From assembly GCA_030765245.1 (NCBI GenBank), contig JAVCCX010000068.1:1-14435 (forward strand): a stretch of DNA of 14,435 bases. Direction: 5' to 3'. The notes beneath the pieces were generated by a model. It made no database searches. It was not told the DNA's origin and worked only from the letters and a program-made list of their open reading frames with translations. This document shows positions 1 through 7,961 of this stretch, piece after piece (position 1 is the first letter of the stretch; the number at the start of each line of letters is the position of its first letter). The DNA is from Candidatus Zophobacter franzmannii (lineage in GTDB: Bacteria > Cloacimonadota > Cloacimonadia > Cloacimonadales > JAFGVF01). Position numbers and translations under genes: made by a program.

Positions 1-924
1 GTTACAATATTTGATAATCTTACCAATAGTAAACTGGAAGTGCTTTCAAGAATTGAGAAGATTACCGGAGTTAAACCCGCATTCGAGTTAATTGATCTCC
101 GCAATATAACTGCCCTTAGAGCTTCATTTGATATTTACAAATTCGACGCTGTGATCCACTTTGCAGGTTCCAAGTCGGTTGAAGAATCCGTTAATAACCC
201 TCTTGATACTTATGAAAACAACCTTTTAAGCACTTTAAACCTACTCAATGTAATGAAACGGTTCGATGTTAAGCAATTGATTTTTAGCTCCTCAGCTACA
301 GTTTATTCCCAAGCAAAGCAGTTCCCAATTCCTGAAACGAGTCCACTAGGTACAAGTTGTCCTTATGGAGAATCGAAACTGATGATTGAGAATATATTAA
401 ATGACTTATACAAATCTGACAATTCTTGGAATATCAGAATGTTGCGATACTTTAATCCTGTTGGTGCACATCAAAGTGGGTTAATAGGAGAGAATCCAAC
501 AGGAGCTCCTTCGAATCTATTCCCATTGATTACAGGATACATCTCAGGAAAATATAAACAGTTCAAAGTCTTTGGTTCAGATTATGATACTAAAGATGGT
601 ACTTGTATTCGCGATTATATCCATGTTGTAGATTTAGCTAAAGGTCATCTAAAAACTCTGTCACATCTGAAGAATAGTACCGGGCTTGACATATTTAATC
701 TTGGGACAGGAGATGGTTTTAGTGTTTTAGAAGTGATAAAAGCTTTCTCGAAGGTCATAGATAAAGACATACCTTATCAAGTCTCAGAAAGACGGGATGG
801 AGATATCCCTGTCAGTTATGCTGATGCTACAAAAGCTAAGAAAATACTTGATTGGAACGCTACTCTCACATTAGAAGATATGTGCAGAGATGCATGGAAC
901 TGGCAAAAACAAAATAATAAATAA
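1..924 (+). CDS. galE: UDP-glucose 4-epimerase, 5' end cut by window
   Basis: This enzyme interconverts UDP-glucose and UDP-galactose using tightly bound NAD (Leloir pathway and nucleotide-sugar supply, cytoplasmic). The reading frame is open from base 1 and begins [10 protein letters not shown], which matches the second strand of the Rossmann fold with the ribose-binding Asp-Asn. The N-terminal GxxGxxG loop, roughly 26 residues, therefore lies outside the window. Numbering from base 1, the conserved [12 protein letters not shown] stretch, the SSSATVY motif holding the catalytic Ser/Thr (around residues 96-102) and the YGESK catalytic Tyr/Lys pair (Tyr122, Lys126) are all present. So are YFNPVGAH and the sugar-binding [10 protein letters not shown] segment. 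A GTG at 40 is internal to the conserved domain and is not the start. The gene ends 22 bases before ugd, so the two are probably co-transcribed. Family assignment is very secure; the exact sugar specificity is inferred. Confidence 0.95.
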   Translation, partial: VTIFDNLTNSKLEVLSRIEKITGVKPAFELIDLRNITALRASFDIYKFDAVIHFAGSKSVEESVNNPLDTYENNLLSTLNLLNVMKRFDVKQLIFSSSATVYSQAKQFPIPETSPLGTSCPYGESKLMIENILNDLYKSDNSWNIRMLRYFNPVGAHQSGLIGENPTGAPSNLFPLITGYISGKYKQFKVFGSDYDTKDGTCIRDYIHVVDLAKGHLKTLSHLKNSTGLDIFNLGTGDGFSVLEVIKAFSKVIDKDIPYQVSERRDGDIPVSYADATKAKKILDWNATLTLEDMCRDAWNWQKQNNK

Positions 925-946
925 ATATATGAATCATGGAGGATCA

Positions 947-2269
947 ATGAAAATAGCTGTTGTCGGAACTGGTTATGTTGGACTTGTTACAGGTACATGT
1001 TTTGCGGAGATGGGTAATGATGTTATCTGTGTAGATAATGATGTAAAGAAAATCGACATGCTCAACGATGGTAAAATCCCTATCTGGGAACCTGGTCTTG
1101 AAGAGATGGTTCAACGCAATGCTGCTGAAGGTAGATTAACCTTTACTACTGATGTCAAATCAGCTGTTGAAAACTCATTGGTAATTTTTATAGCAGTTGG
1201 CACTCCCCCTGATGAAGACGGTTCTGCAGATTTGCAGTATGTATTAGCTGTCGCGAGCGACATAGCTAACCACATGAACGACTATAAGGTCATTGTAGAT
1301 AAATCTACTGTTCCTGTTGGTACTGCTGATAAAGTAAAAGCTCAAGTCGCAAAGATTCAAGCCCAAAGAGGTTCAGATTTTGAATTCGATGTAGTTTCTA
1401 ATCCTGAATTCCTTAAAGAAGGTGCTGCGATTGAAGACTCTATGAAACCAGACCGTGTTGTCGTAGGTGTTGATAATGTTCGTGTTGGTGAGTTAATGAA
1501 GGCTCTTTATGAGCCATTCAATAGAAGCAGTGACAGAGTTATCACAATGTCAATTCGATCAGATGAGATGACTAAATATGCTGCAAATGCAATGCTCGCT
1601 ACCAAGATATCCTTCATGAATGAGCTTGCTACTCTTTGCGAAAAGATGGGTTCAGATATTGCTGAAGTTAGGCATGGAATCGGCTCAGACTCTCGTATTG
1701 GCTATAAATTCATTTATCCCGGGGTTGGTTACGGTGGTAGCTGTTTCCCTAAGGATGTAAAAGCCCTTATTGCGATGGAGAAAGAGATGGGTGTTCCATC
1801 GAGAGTTCTTCAAGCTGTTGAAGATGTTAATGATGCTCAAAAGAAAGTTTTAGTTCAGAAAGTAAAAGCACATTATGGAGATGACCTGTCCGGTAAGACT
1901 TTTGCTGTTTGGGGTCTGTCTTTCAAACCACTTACTGATGATATGCGCGAAGCTCCATCTATTGAGATAATCAATGGACTTATTGCTGCAGGCGCAAAGG
2001 TTCAAGCTTACGATCCTGTTGCAATGGAAGAAGCTAAGCATTATCTTGGTGACAATCCTGCAATTACCTATTGTGCTGACCAGTATGATGCTATAAAGAA
2101 TGCAGATGCACTTTTACTCATCACCGAATGGCATCAGTTTAGATATCCTGACTTTGATAGAATCAAAGCGGAACTCAAACAACCTGTCCTTTTTGATGGT
2201 AGAAATCAGTATAAACCTTCTCAACTTCGAGAGATGGGTTTCACCTACTTTTCCATTGGTAGACAGTAA
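947..2269 (+). CDS. ugd: UDP-glucose 6-dehydrogenase
   Basis: It oxidises UDP-glucose to UDP-glucuronate with two NAD+, feeding acidic polysaccharide or further nucleotide-sugar synthesis. The protein is 440 aa, the usual length for bacterial Ugd. The start is ATG 947, giving [16 protein letters not shown], a textbook Rossmann beginning with GxGxxG at residues 7-12; GGAGG at 938-942 is its ribosome site with a 4-base spacer. An in-frame upstream ATG at 929 lies before that site and would add residues the family lacks. The NAD domain is followed by the central helix region and the substrate loop [10 protein letters not shown] (Glu154, Lys157). The catalytic signature [10 protein letters not shown] has nucleophile Cys266 with Lys269 and Asp270. 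The C-terminal domain contains [17 protein letters not shown] and ends near the usual FDGRN motif. It sits 22 bases behind galE, so the two enzymes draw on the same UDP-glucose pool. An intrinsic terminator follows. Confidence 0.97.
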   Translation: MKIAVVGTGYVGLVTGTCFAEMGNDVICVDNDVKKIDMLNDGKIPIWEPGLEEMVQRNAAEGRLTFTTDVKSAVENSLVIFIAVGTPPDEDGSADLQYVLAVASDIANHMNDYKVIVDKSTVPVGTADKVKAQVAKIQAQRGSDFEFDVVSNPEFLKEGAAIEDSMKPDRVVVGVDNVRVGELMKALYEPFNRSSDRVITMSIRSDEMTKYAANAMLATKISFMNELATLCEKMGSDIAEVRHGIGSDSRIGYKFIYPGVGYGGSCFPKDVKALIAMEKEMGVPSRVLQAVEDVNDAQKKVLVQKVKAHYGDDLSGKTFAVWGLSFKPLTDDMREAPSIEIINGLIAAGAKVQAYDPVAMEEAKHYLGDNPAITYCADQYDAIKNADALLLITEWHQFRYPDFDRIKAELKQPVLFDGRNQYKPSQLREMGFTYFSIGRQ

Positions 2270-2284
2270 CACTTATTTAACTAT

Positions 2285-2309
2285 GAGGAGCTCATTGCTC
2301 CTCTTTTTT
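2285..2309 (+). terminator. Intrinsic terminator of galE-ugd
   Basis: A perfect 7-bp stem (GAGGAGC at 2285-2291 paired with GCTCCTC at 2297-2303) with a 5-base loop is followed directly by six T residues. This is a classic rho-independent terminator. It ends only 2 bases before the tadA start codon, so it also occupies the place where a tadA ribosome site would be expected. Confidence 0.88.
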
Positions 2310-2311
2310 AT

Positions 2312-2761
2312 ATGATAAAAACTGACATAGATTGGATGAAGGAAGCTTACAAAGAGGCTGAGATTGCACTAGCAGAAGGTGAAATCCCTATCGGTGCTGT
2401 TCTTGTTAAAGATGGTACTCTGGTTCTGGCCGACCACAACAGAACCAAGCAATTAGCCAATCCCTTAGCACATGCAGAGAAGCTTATCATTGACAAGTTA
2501 GTAAGCAGCGGGGAAACTTTCTTCAATGATTATCGACTTTTTGTAACTCTAGAACCTTGTACTATGTGTGCAGGGACAATAATCTGGAGTCGGATTGGAA
2601 CTGTAGTCTTTGGTGCTTATGATGAAAAAGCCGGAGCAGTTGGTTCAATCTATAATGTACTTCGTAATAAGAATCTAAATCATAATCCGATAATCAAGAC
2701 CGGAGTATATGCTAAGCAGTGCTCTGCTATCCTAACAACATTTTTTACATCTAAAAGATAA
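2312..2761 (+). CDS. tadA: tRNA adenosine(34) deaminase
   Basis: TadA deaminates adenosine 34 of tRNA-Arg(ACG) to inosine so that one tRNA can read CGU, CGC and CGA. The 149-aa protein has the deaminase zinc site His54-Ala-Glu56 (HAE, Glu56 as proton shuttle) and Pro-Cys83-xx-Cys86 (PCTMC). It also has the TadA-typical WSRIGTVVFGAYDEKAGA region. The sequence before the core (DWMKEAYKEAEIALAEGEIPIGAVLV) aligns with the usual TadA first helix, which supports ATG 2312 as start; the next in-frame ATG, 2336, would cut into that helix. No Shine-Dalgarno sequence sits at normal distance, because the 20 bases upstream are terminator stem and T-tract. The only purine-rich GAGGAG is locked in the stem, more than 20 bases away. 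Translation may be leaderless or depend on read-through RNA. A tRNA-Ser gene follows after 3 bases. Confidence 0.95.
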   Translation: MIKTDIDWMKEAYKEAEIALAEGEIPIGAVLVKDGTLVLADHNRTKQLANPLAHAEKLIIDKLVSSGETFFNDYRLFVTLEPCTMCAGTIIWSRIGTVVFGAYDEKAGAVGSIYNVLRNKNLNHNPIIKTGVYAKQCSAILTTFFTSKR

Positions 2762-2764
2762 TAC

Positions 2765-2852
2765 GGAGAGTTGCCGGAGTGGTCGAACGGGGCGGTCTCG
2801 AAAACCGTTGTACGCTTGCGTACCCAGGGTTCGAATCCCTGACTCTCCGCCA
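2765..2852 (+). tRNA. tRNA-Ser, anticodon CGA
   Basis: The 88-base gene folds into a full class II tRNA. The acceptor stem GGAGAGT (2765-2771) pairs with ACTCTCC (2842-2848). The anticodon stem GCGGT/ACCGT encloses loop CTCGAAA with anticodon CGA at 2799-2801, reading UCG. A long serine-type variable arm (GTACGC at 2810-2815 with GCGTAC at 2818-2823) and a T arm (CAGGG, TTCGAAT, CCCTG) follow. The discriminator is G2849 and CCA is encoded at 2850-2852. It begins 3 bases after the tadA stop codon, so it is very probably transcribed with tadA and released by processing. I see no separate promoter. Confidence 0.96.
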
Positions 2853-2892
2853 TTAATAACATAATTTATCCATCTTCAGATGACCTTAAACA

Positions 2893-2929
2893 TTGACTTA
2901 CAATATTACATATTAATATTTTATCTTTG
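2893..2929 (+). promoter_or_regulatory. Possible promoter upstream of the small membrane gene
   Basis: TTGACT at 2893-2898 is followed after 18 bases by TATTTT (2917-2922), or after 17 by AATATT. TATCTTTG at 2922-2929 also fits the Bacteroidetes-type -7 element TAnnTTTG. A second TTGACA at 2951-2956 has no well-spaced -10 element. The position after the tRNA and before the 3016/3048 ORFs is sensible, but the region is so AT-rich that chance matches are likely. Confidence 0.25.
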
Positions 2930-3015
2930 TCCCTCAAACATAAAAAGTCCTTGACAGTGACTTCAATGATAAAATTCTCTATATATTCTATGTATGGCTT
3001 TAATTAGGAGTTTCT

Positions 3016-3051
3016 ATGGGTGCAATTGCACATAACATTGGGTTGTTATGA
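3016..3051 (+). CDS. 11-codon upstream ORF (leader or coupling peptide)
   Basis: ATG 3016 is preceded by AGGAG at 3006-3010 with a 5-base spacer, the best ribosome site in this stretch. It encodes MGAIAHNIGLL and stops at TGA 3049-3051. The stop overlaps the ATG (3048-3050) of the following membrane protein in an ATGA arrangement. The downstream ORF has no ribosome site of its own, so translational coupling is the simplest reading. An alternative is that the two frames were once a single ORF split by a one-base indel. No function for the peptide can be named. Confidence 0.4.
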   Translation: MGAIAHNIGLL

Positions 3052-3278
3052 CTGTTGCAGTAATTGTGTTAATTCTCATTGTTCAAATTATCAGATTTAT
3101 GCTTTCAAATCTCTTGATTTTTGCAGTATTTATCATACCTCCAATCCTATTCATAAGTGGTGTTTATCTTTTAGTGACCGGTAATTTCCTAGGAGTAATT
3201 GCTTTATTGCTCAGCCTTATCCTGATACTTAAACGGAAGAGTATTACTCATATTGGTCACCATTGGCGGCACAAGTAA
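3048..3278 (+). CDS. Small integral membrane protein, unknown function
   Basis: The 76-aa product is almost entirely hydrophobic, with three likely membrane segments at about residues 2-19, 21-42 and 46-62. A short basic, histidine-containing tail (HIGHHWRHK) follows. I do not recognise a family. The start ATG overlaps the stop of an 11-codon ORF that carries a good ribosome site, and no Shine-Dalgarno sequence precedes ATG 3048 itself, which suggests coupled translation. It lies between tRNA-Ser and an ABC exporter pair on the same strand. The 136-base gap to the permease and the lack of an obvious terminator leave co-transcription open. The run of aliphatic residues and open frame argue that it is real, but a chance AT-rich hydrophobic ORF cannot be excluded. 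Confidence 0.55.
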   Translation: MTVAVIVLILIVQIIRFMLSNLLIFAVFIIPPILFISGVYLLVTGNFLGVIALLLSLILILKRKSITHIGHHWRHK

Positions 3279-3414
3279 CAACTTCCATCGGGGCTCTATC
3301 TATCAAGGAGATTGTACAAACATCAAAGCACTTCTATCCTTATAATCTTCCGATTCCCTTGTTTTTATTGACAAAATAAGAGAAGTTAAGCATTTCATTG
3401 TCTGAGAGGTGTAA

Positions 3415-4341
3415 GTGGATATATTGAGATTTTACTTGAATTTTCAGAAAATAAGGTTTTATAGACGGATAAAGAGAATGCAGATGGGAGTTCCCTTAGG
3501 AATAATCCTTTTACTCAGTCTATTTGCGACCTTATCATGTGTTCTTTTCTTCGAAGTTAAACATTATCACTATTTCTATCTATTCCTCGCCATTAATATC
3601 CCGATTAGTTTCTGTAATCCCAAACATGTGGATTTTCTAAAACGAACCTATAGTAAATCAGATTATTATCGAATCAGGTTAACAGAAAACATTGCATTAG
3701 CACTACCGTTTGGAGCAATGCTACTTTTGAGTGGGTATATCTTCTCAGGATTAAGCCTGTTAATAGTATCCCTTATTACTGCATTATACACTCCAAAGAT
3801 TATCTCATCATATGCTGTGCCTACTCCCTTTTACAAAAACCCATTCGAGTTTATTGTGGGATTCAGACTATCCTTTGCTCTGATATTCTTGGGTTACTAT
3901 CTTACCTATATTTCATTCATATACAGCAATTTCTACCTAAGTATTTTTGTAGTTCTGGCATTTTCAGTATTAGGAATGATGTATTATATCAAAGTCGAGG
4001 AGACTTATTTCGTCTGGATTTATCAATTTACTCCCAAAGCCTTTCTTTTCAGCAAAGTCAAACAAGCTGTTTATTCTCTGCTTCTCCTCTGCCTTCCCGT
4101 AATAGTGGTATTGGCAGTAATGCGTCCTACCGGAGTATTCATAATCTTAGGTTTCATGCTCGGAGGTATCGGAATGTTAGCTACCGGTGTTTTTTGCAAA
4201 TACTCATCCTTTCCGGAAGAATTATCCCTGCGACAAAGCATGCTTTTGTTATTCTCAGTTTTATTCCCTGTTCTGATTCTATTTACTCTCCCCTATTTCT
4301 ATATCCAAGCAAGAAGGCAATTAAAGGAAATACTCTTATGA
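3415..4341 (+). CDS. ABC transporter permease subunit (ABC-2-like)
   Basis: This 308-aa polytopic membrane protein is the probable channel half of an ABC exporter. It has a basic N-terminal cytoplasmic segment (residues 1-24, many Arg/Lys). About eight or nine hydrophobic segments follow, near 25-46, 51-67, 92-109, 112-126, 147-170, 173-191, 218-236, 239-260 and 276-297. I see no conserved motif that names a substrate. The start is GTG 3415, preceded by GAGAGG at 3404-3409 with a 5-base spacer; the first ATG in frame (3478) would lose the basic head. Its stop TGA overlaps the ATG of the ATPase gene (ATGA at 4338-4341), a strong sign that the two subunits are made together. The role as permease rests mainly on this pairing. 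The substrate is unknown. Confidence 0.75.
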   Translation: MDILRFYLNFQKIRFYRRIKRMQMGVPLGIILLLSLFATLSCVLFFEVKHYHYFYLFLAINIPISFCNPKHVDFLKRTYSKSDYYRIRLTENIALALPFGAMLLLSGYIFSGLSLLIVSLITALYTPKIISSYAVPTPFYKNPFEFIVGFRLSFALIFLGYYLTYISFIYSNFYLSIFVVLAFSVLGMMYYIKVEETYFVWIYQFTPKAFLFSKVKQAVYSLLLLCLPVIVVLAVMRPTGVFIILGFMLGGIGMLATGVFCKYSSFPEELSLRQSMLLLFSVLFPVLILFTLPYFYIQARRQLKEILL

Positions 4342-5018
4342 TCGAAGTAAAAGATGTAAGCAAGAGCTTCGGAAGAGTTCAAGCTCTTCGGAATATTACG
4401 ATAAACTTTGAAAGAGGAAAAGTATATGGGTTAATTGGACCTAATGGTGCCGGCAAGACAACTTTCTTCGAATGCCTCGCAGGGCTCATGGACTATTCCG
4501 GGAGTATTGACTATTCACAGCACGATATACGAAATCACATTGCTTATTTACCTACAAATCCAACGTTCCTCACTTTGATTACGGGCAAAGAGCATTTACA
4601 GCTACTGTGTAATGCAAGGAGAGTTACGAAGCCAAACTTTAGGATAAGCAACATCTTCAATCTACCTCTTAACAGGTTTGTAACTTCTTATTCTACCGGT
4701 ATGAAGAAGAAACTGGCATTCACTGCTATCCTGATGCAAAAGAATGAGTTATTCCTTCTTGATGAGCCATTTAATGGTGTTGATATTCAGAGTAATATCC
4801 TTCTAACTGAGATAATCCACCGTCTAAAACAGGCGAATAAGACTGTCATCATCTCATCACATATCCTCTCCTCACTATCAAGTGTTTGTGATAACTTCAT
4901 CCTCCTAAAAGAGGGAAAGATACACAAAATAGTAGGGAAAGATGCCTTCAATGAGTTGGAAGCTGACCTAATAAAGAATGAGGTCAGCAATAAGCTTGAA
5001 CATCTGATTATCAGATAA
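4338..5018 (+). CDS. ABC transporter ATP-binding subunit
   Basis: This 226-aa single nucleotide-binding domain should drive the permease encoded just upstream. Walker A is GPNGAGKTT (residues 34-42). The family signature is read as STGMKKK (119-125). Walker B is LFLLDEPFNGVD, with Asp142 and catalytic Glu143. The switch histidine is His175 in IISSHIL. At the Q-loop position the sequence reads YLPTNP, with Thr73 where Gln or Glu is common. The start ATG 4338 is inside the permease stop (ATGA overlap), with AAAGGAAA at 4323-4330 as ribosome site. Longer in-frame readings back to 4194 run through permease coding sequence and have no ABC homology. The fold resembles ABC-2 exporter ATPases. It is short and has no extra C-terminal domain. 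The substrate cannot be told. Confidence 0.93.
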   Translation: MIEVKDVSKSFGRVQALRNITINFERGKVYGLIGPNGAGKTTFFECLAGLMDYSGSIDYSQHDIRNHIAYLPTNPTFLTLITGKEHLQLLCNARRVTKPNFRISNIFNLPLNRFVTSYSTGMKKKLAFTAILMQKNELFLLDEPFNGVDIQSNILLTEIIHRLKQANKTVIISSHILSSLSSVCDNFILLKEGKIHKIVGKDAFNELEADLIKNEVSNKLEHLIIR

Positions 5019-5050
5019 ACCGAGCTTAGACCAAATCAATGACTTATATC

Positions 5051-7825
5051 TTACTTCAATAGCAACATCTTCTTAGATGTGATTACTTCTCCATTCTCTT
5101 TGAGAGTGGCAAAATAGATACCAGAGCTTACTTTTTCACCCTTATTACTATTCCCATCCCATTTGACTGTTCTATTTGCTGTGAACCCTCTATTTAGGTT
5201 AAAAGAATTTACCAATTGTCCTCTAATATTGTAAATATCAAGTCTGCTATCAGTTGACTGCTTAGGTAATGTAATGTCAAAGGTCATACTATCTGAGTTA
5301 TTAGTGTTAAATGGATTCGGATAACTTGAGATAGAGCCGGATGCTAATGCAGAATTGTTCTCCTCTATTCCTGTTGAAGGTAACACAGTAATTGCAGAGA
5401 AGTCAGAAGCAGTATATGTAATCCCTTCTATAACTACACTCAACTCAAGTCCGAATACACCTGATTGAGTAAAAGTCATTTCAGGATCTTGTTCATAGCT
5501 ATCTACGGTTCCATCTGGTCCAACATCCCATTCCCAACTTGTTACGCTTCCGATTGAGATGTCTGTAAACCTGATTGACTCACCCTCTTCAATAGTATCG
5601 TTATCTAAGACAAAGTTAGCTTCAGGAGCTTCACTTGTGTAAATATAACTGACTGGTGTTGACCATTCACTCCACTTCAAATTCTGGTCACGGTATTGAA
5701 CTCGTGCCAGGTAGGTTTCTCCCTGTGTTAGGTTAAAGGCACCTGTAATTCTTTCAAGGTCAATCCCTGCGTTCTGATCTACAGGAAGGTAGTCCGGAGC
5801 GCCTGTATCCCAATAGTAGTTTTCCCAATTCCAATATTCATCAACAACAGGGTTATTAAAATCGTCATTTATATTAGCAATCTGGAATCGTGAACTCATT
5901 ATCTCATCAGGACTTGTAAATGGTGATGCTGTTACAGTAAGTGGTGATGTAGCTGTCTTACCAATCTGAAGAATTTCAGGAGTCTCAGGCGGATCTTGAC
6001 TAAGAACTCCATGCCAGGAATCCATTAATACTGTATCAAGTAAAAGGTCATTGTGACCTAAAGAGTAAGTATTAGCTGCGTAACTTCCATTCTCAAGATC
6101 TATATCTACAATCACATAGACATAATTATCTAGTGACTTTGTCATCTCAAAGTAATCAGTTTGATTATAGTTCATCCCCCATCTATCTAGATGAGCTCCA
6201 CTTGCACCTGAAATTATTAAGCGAGAAGTTCCTTCGCTCATAGCTCCACGCTGGTAATTATGTGAATGCCCGGCAAAGAGCATTGTGCTCTTCTCTGTTT
6301 GGTTTGCAATAGGATTAATCTGATTCCACACCCAATCAGAGTTACCGTAAGGCCATAGTTCACTTCGTCCGGGGTAATGTTTAAAGGTAAAGAGCCAATC
6401 ATAGTTAGGGTCATTATCTGTAGCAGTTACAACATCTTGATACCAGTTAACCTGTGTATCCCCTGCTGTAATACTGTTAAGAGATGCAAATTTAACCGGA
6501 CCAAGTTCAAACTCATAGTATTTTTCGCCCTCAGTTCCGGTTACAAAATCCTCATTCTTCACATAGTTATAGAAATTCTGTGATTCTCCCTCATGATTTC
6601 CTATAGAAACCATCGTTGGAATATATGGAGTAATTGAACGGAAAGGTTTGAACCAACGCTCATTATATTCAGCTAAATTACTCCCAATTGTAACTGTGTC
6701 CCCAACATCGAGCAGAAGATCAACTTCATTATGCCAGTCATCACCATATAGTTCTATAAACTTATCTCGCATTGAGGTCATTACAGTTGTAACCATAGCA
6801 GGTTCTGCCTGATTATCACCCACTATTGCAAACACAAAGTGACCATTGCGGTCTCCAATTGCAGGGGATGTCCTGAAATTGAATATATCAGATTGCTCAG
6901 TGCCTGTAATACATTGGTAAAAATACTCGGTATCCGGCTGTAAATTCTCTAACTTAACAGAATGCCAGACAGTCTCTGAGTTGAAGGTATGAACATCACC
7001 AACTGCTGCTGAGCCAAGTGCGTCAGTTGTCCCATACTCTACTGTGGACTCATTGCTACTTGCTTCGTGCCATGAGACATACATAGATGTTGGAGTAGGA
7101 CCTTGGAGAAATGGATGCATTTCTAAGAGACCGGGACTTTCGAATTGATGACCAAAACCACCCATATTACCAATCTCAGTATTTGTTAAACAAACATCGT
7201 ATAATGAAACTGCTGAGACATCTATAGGATTATCCTCACTATCGTTATCTGCAAAGAATAGCAGTTCATTTTCTGCCGAGGAAGGATAAATGGAAAATCT
7301 ACCATCTAAGGTCTGTGCTCCCCCATCCTGAAGTAGTTCTCCATCAAGATAGTATTTGTATGTGTTACCTAAATCGGAAGCAATTACAAGCCGATACCAT
7401 TCGTTAGGAATGATTTGGTAGGATGAATATCCTGTTGCAGCAACACCCAAATGACCACTTGTATTTATGAAAGAATCTCCATCATTACTGTTAGCTACAC
7501 TTGTTTGATGAAAGGCATACCAATCACCAATTGAAGGCACCTTGAAATCTATTACAATCGAGTATTGATTAACCCAGGTTCCTGTGCCATTGGCAGCAAT
7601 ATCATGGAAACAATGATAATAGCTTCCTACCCCTATATTAACCGCTCCATCACCGGCATCAGTTCCGGCAGTGGCTGTATGAGTCCCTTCCAGAACTAAA
7701 TCATTGCCGTAGGTAGCTTCTAATAAGTTGGTGAGGTTATCGAATGTCCATTGCCCGATCGGATCGGTTGCAAAAAGTGTAACTGTTATCAAAGCAAAAA
7801 TCATAATAATTGTAATCTGTTTCAT
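5051..7825 (-). CDS. Secreted multidomain metallophosphatase with sorting domain
   Basis: This 924-aa exported protein has a signal peptide (MKQITIIMIFALITVTLFA). It then has a LamG/concanavalin-like domain (about 22-215), an Fn3-like domain typical of purple-acid-phosphatase N-termini (about 240-320) and a calcineurin-like phosphoesterase domain (about 330-600). An Fn3-like stretch (615-730), a PKD domain (735-815; VTSWEWDVGPDGTVDS) and a type IX C-terminal sorting domain (830-924, YPNPFN to KMLLLK) follow. The metal-site motifs are complete: GDNQ (Asp337), GDTV (Asp376), GNHE (Asn410, His411), KH (His483) and GHSH (His520, His522). The GDxxY tyrosine that makes true purple acid phosphatases purple is Thr379 here. 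ATG 7825 has GGAGG 5 bases upstream; an in-frame TTG at 7837 overlaps that site. It probably hydrolyses phosphate esters at the cell surface or outside. The substrate is unknown. Confidence 0.9.
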   Translation of the reverse strand: MKQITIIMIFALITVTLFATDPIGQWTFDNLTNLLEATYGNDLVLEGTHTATAGTDAGDGAVNIGVGSYYHCFHDIAANGTGTWVNQYSIVIDFKVPSIGDWYAFHQTSVANSNDGDSFINTSGHLGVAATGYSSYQIIPNEWYRLVIASDLGNTYKYYLDGELLQDGGAQTLDGRFSIYPSSAENELLFFADNDSEDNPIDVSAVSLYDVCLTNTEIGNMGGFGHQFESPGLLEMHPFLQGPTPTSMYVSWHEASSNESTVEYGTTDALGSAAVGDVHTFNSETVWHSVKLENLQPDTEYFYQCITGTEQSDIFNFRTSPAIGDRNGHFVFAIVGDNQAEPAMVTTVMTSMRDKFIELYGDDWHNEVDLLLDVGDTVTIGSNLAEYNERWFKPFRSITPYIPTMVSIGNHEGESQNFYNYVKNEDFVTGTEGEKYYEFELGPVKFASLNSITAGDTQVNWYQDVVTATDNDPNYDWLFTFKHYPGRSELWPYGNSDWVWNQINPIANQTEKSTMLFAGHSHNYQRGAMSEGTSRLIISGASGAHLDRWGMNYNQTDYFEMTKSLDNYVYVIVDIDLENGSYAANTYSLGHNDLLLDTVLMDSWHGVLSQDPPETPEILQIGKTATSPLTVTASPFTSPDEIMSSRFQIANINDDFNNPVVDEYWNWENYYWDTGAPDYLPVDQNAGIDLERITGAFNLTQGETYLARVQYRDQNLKWSEWSTPVSYIYTSEAPEANFVLDNDTIEEGESIRFTDISIGSVTSWEWDVGPDGTVDSYEQDPEMTFTQSGVFGLELSVVIEGITYTASDFSAITVLPSTGIEENNSALASGSISSYPNPFNTNNSDSMTFDITLPKQSTDSRLDIYNIRGQLVNSFNLNRGFTANRTVKWDGNSNKGEKVSSGIYFATLKENGEVITSKKMLLLK

Positions 7826-7845
7826 CTCTACCTCCAAGTTTCACA

Positions 7846-7874
7846 AAGTTACAGATGCATATGATATTTGTCAA
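7846..7874 (-). promoter_or_regulatory. Promoter of the metallophosphatase gene
   Basis: On the minus strand TTGACA (7874-7869) and TAACTT (7851-7846) are separated by exactly 17 bases. The -10 element lies about 20 bases upstream of the start codon at 7825, just before the ribosome site. The -35 hexamer is a perfect sigma-70 match; the -10 is weaker. Confidence 0.45.
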
Positions 7875-7961
7875 TTGAAAACATTTTTCTAAAGAGTGTA
7901 TTTTCCCTTACACAATAGTATGAAATCTTAACATTTACCGGGGAATCGTTTCATCTCTCTC

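Noticed and set aside
890..946. Longer ugd reading starting inside galE
   Set aside because: The extra residues precede the ribosome site GGAGG at 938-942 and the conserved Ugd N-terminus [12 protein letters not shown] begins at 947.
4194..4337. Extended N-terminus for the ABC ATPase
   Set aside because: This stretch is permease coding sequence in another frame; the ABC domain begins with MIEVKDVSKSFG at 4338.
5002..5016. Terminator at the end of the ABC operon
   Set aside because: ATCTGAT/ATCAGAT is a palindrome with a 1-base loop overlapping the stop codon and has no T-tract; it cannot form a normal terminator hairpin.
7826..7837. TTG start 4 codons upstream for the metallophosphatase
   Set aside because: It overlaps the GGAGG ribosome site that correctly serves ATG 7825, and would put acidic residues before the signal peptide.
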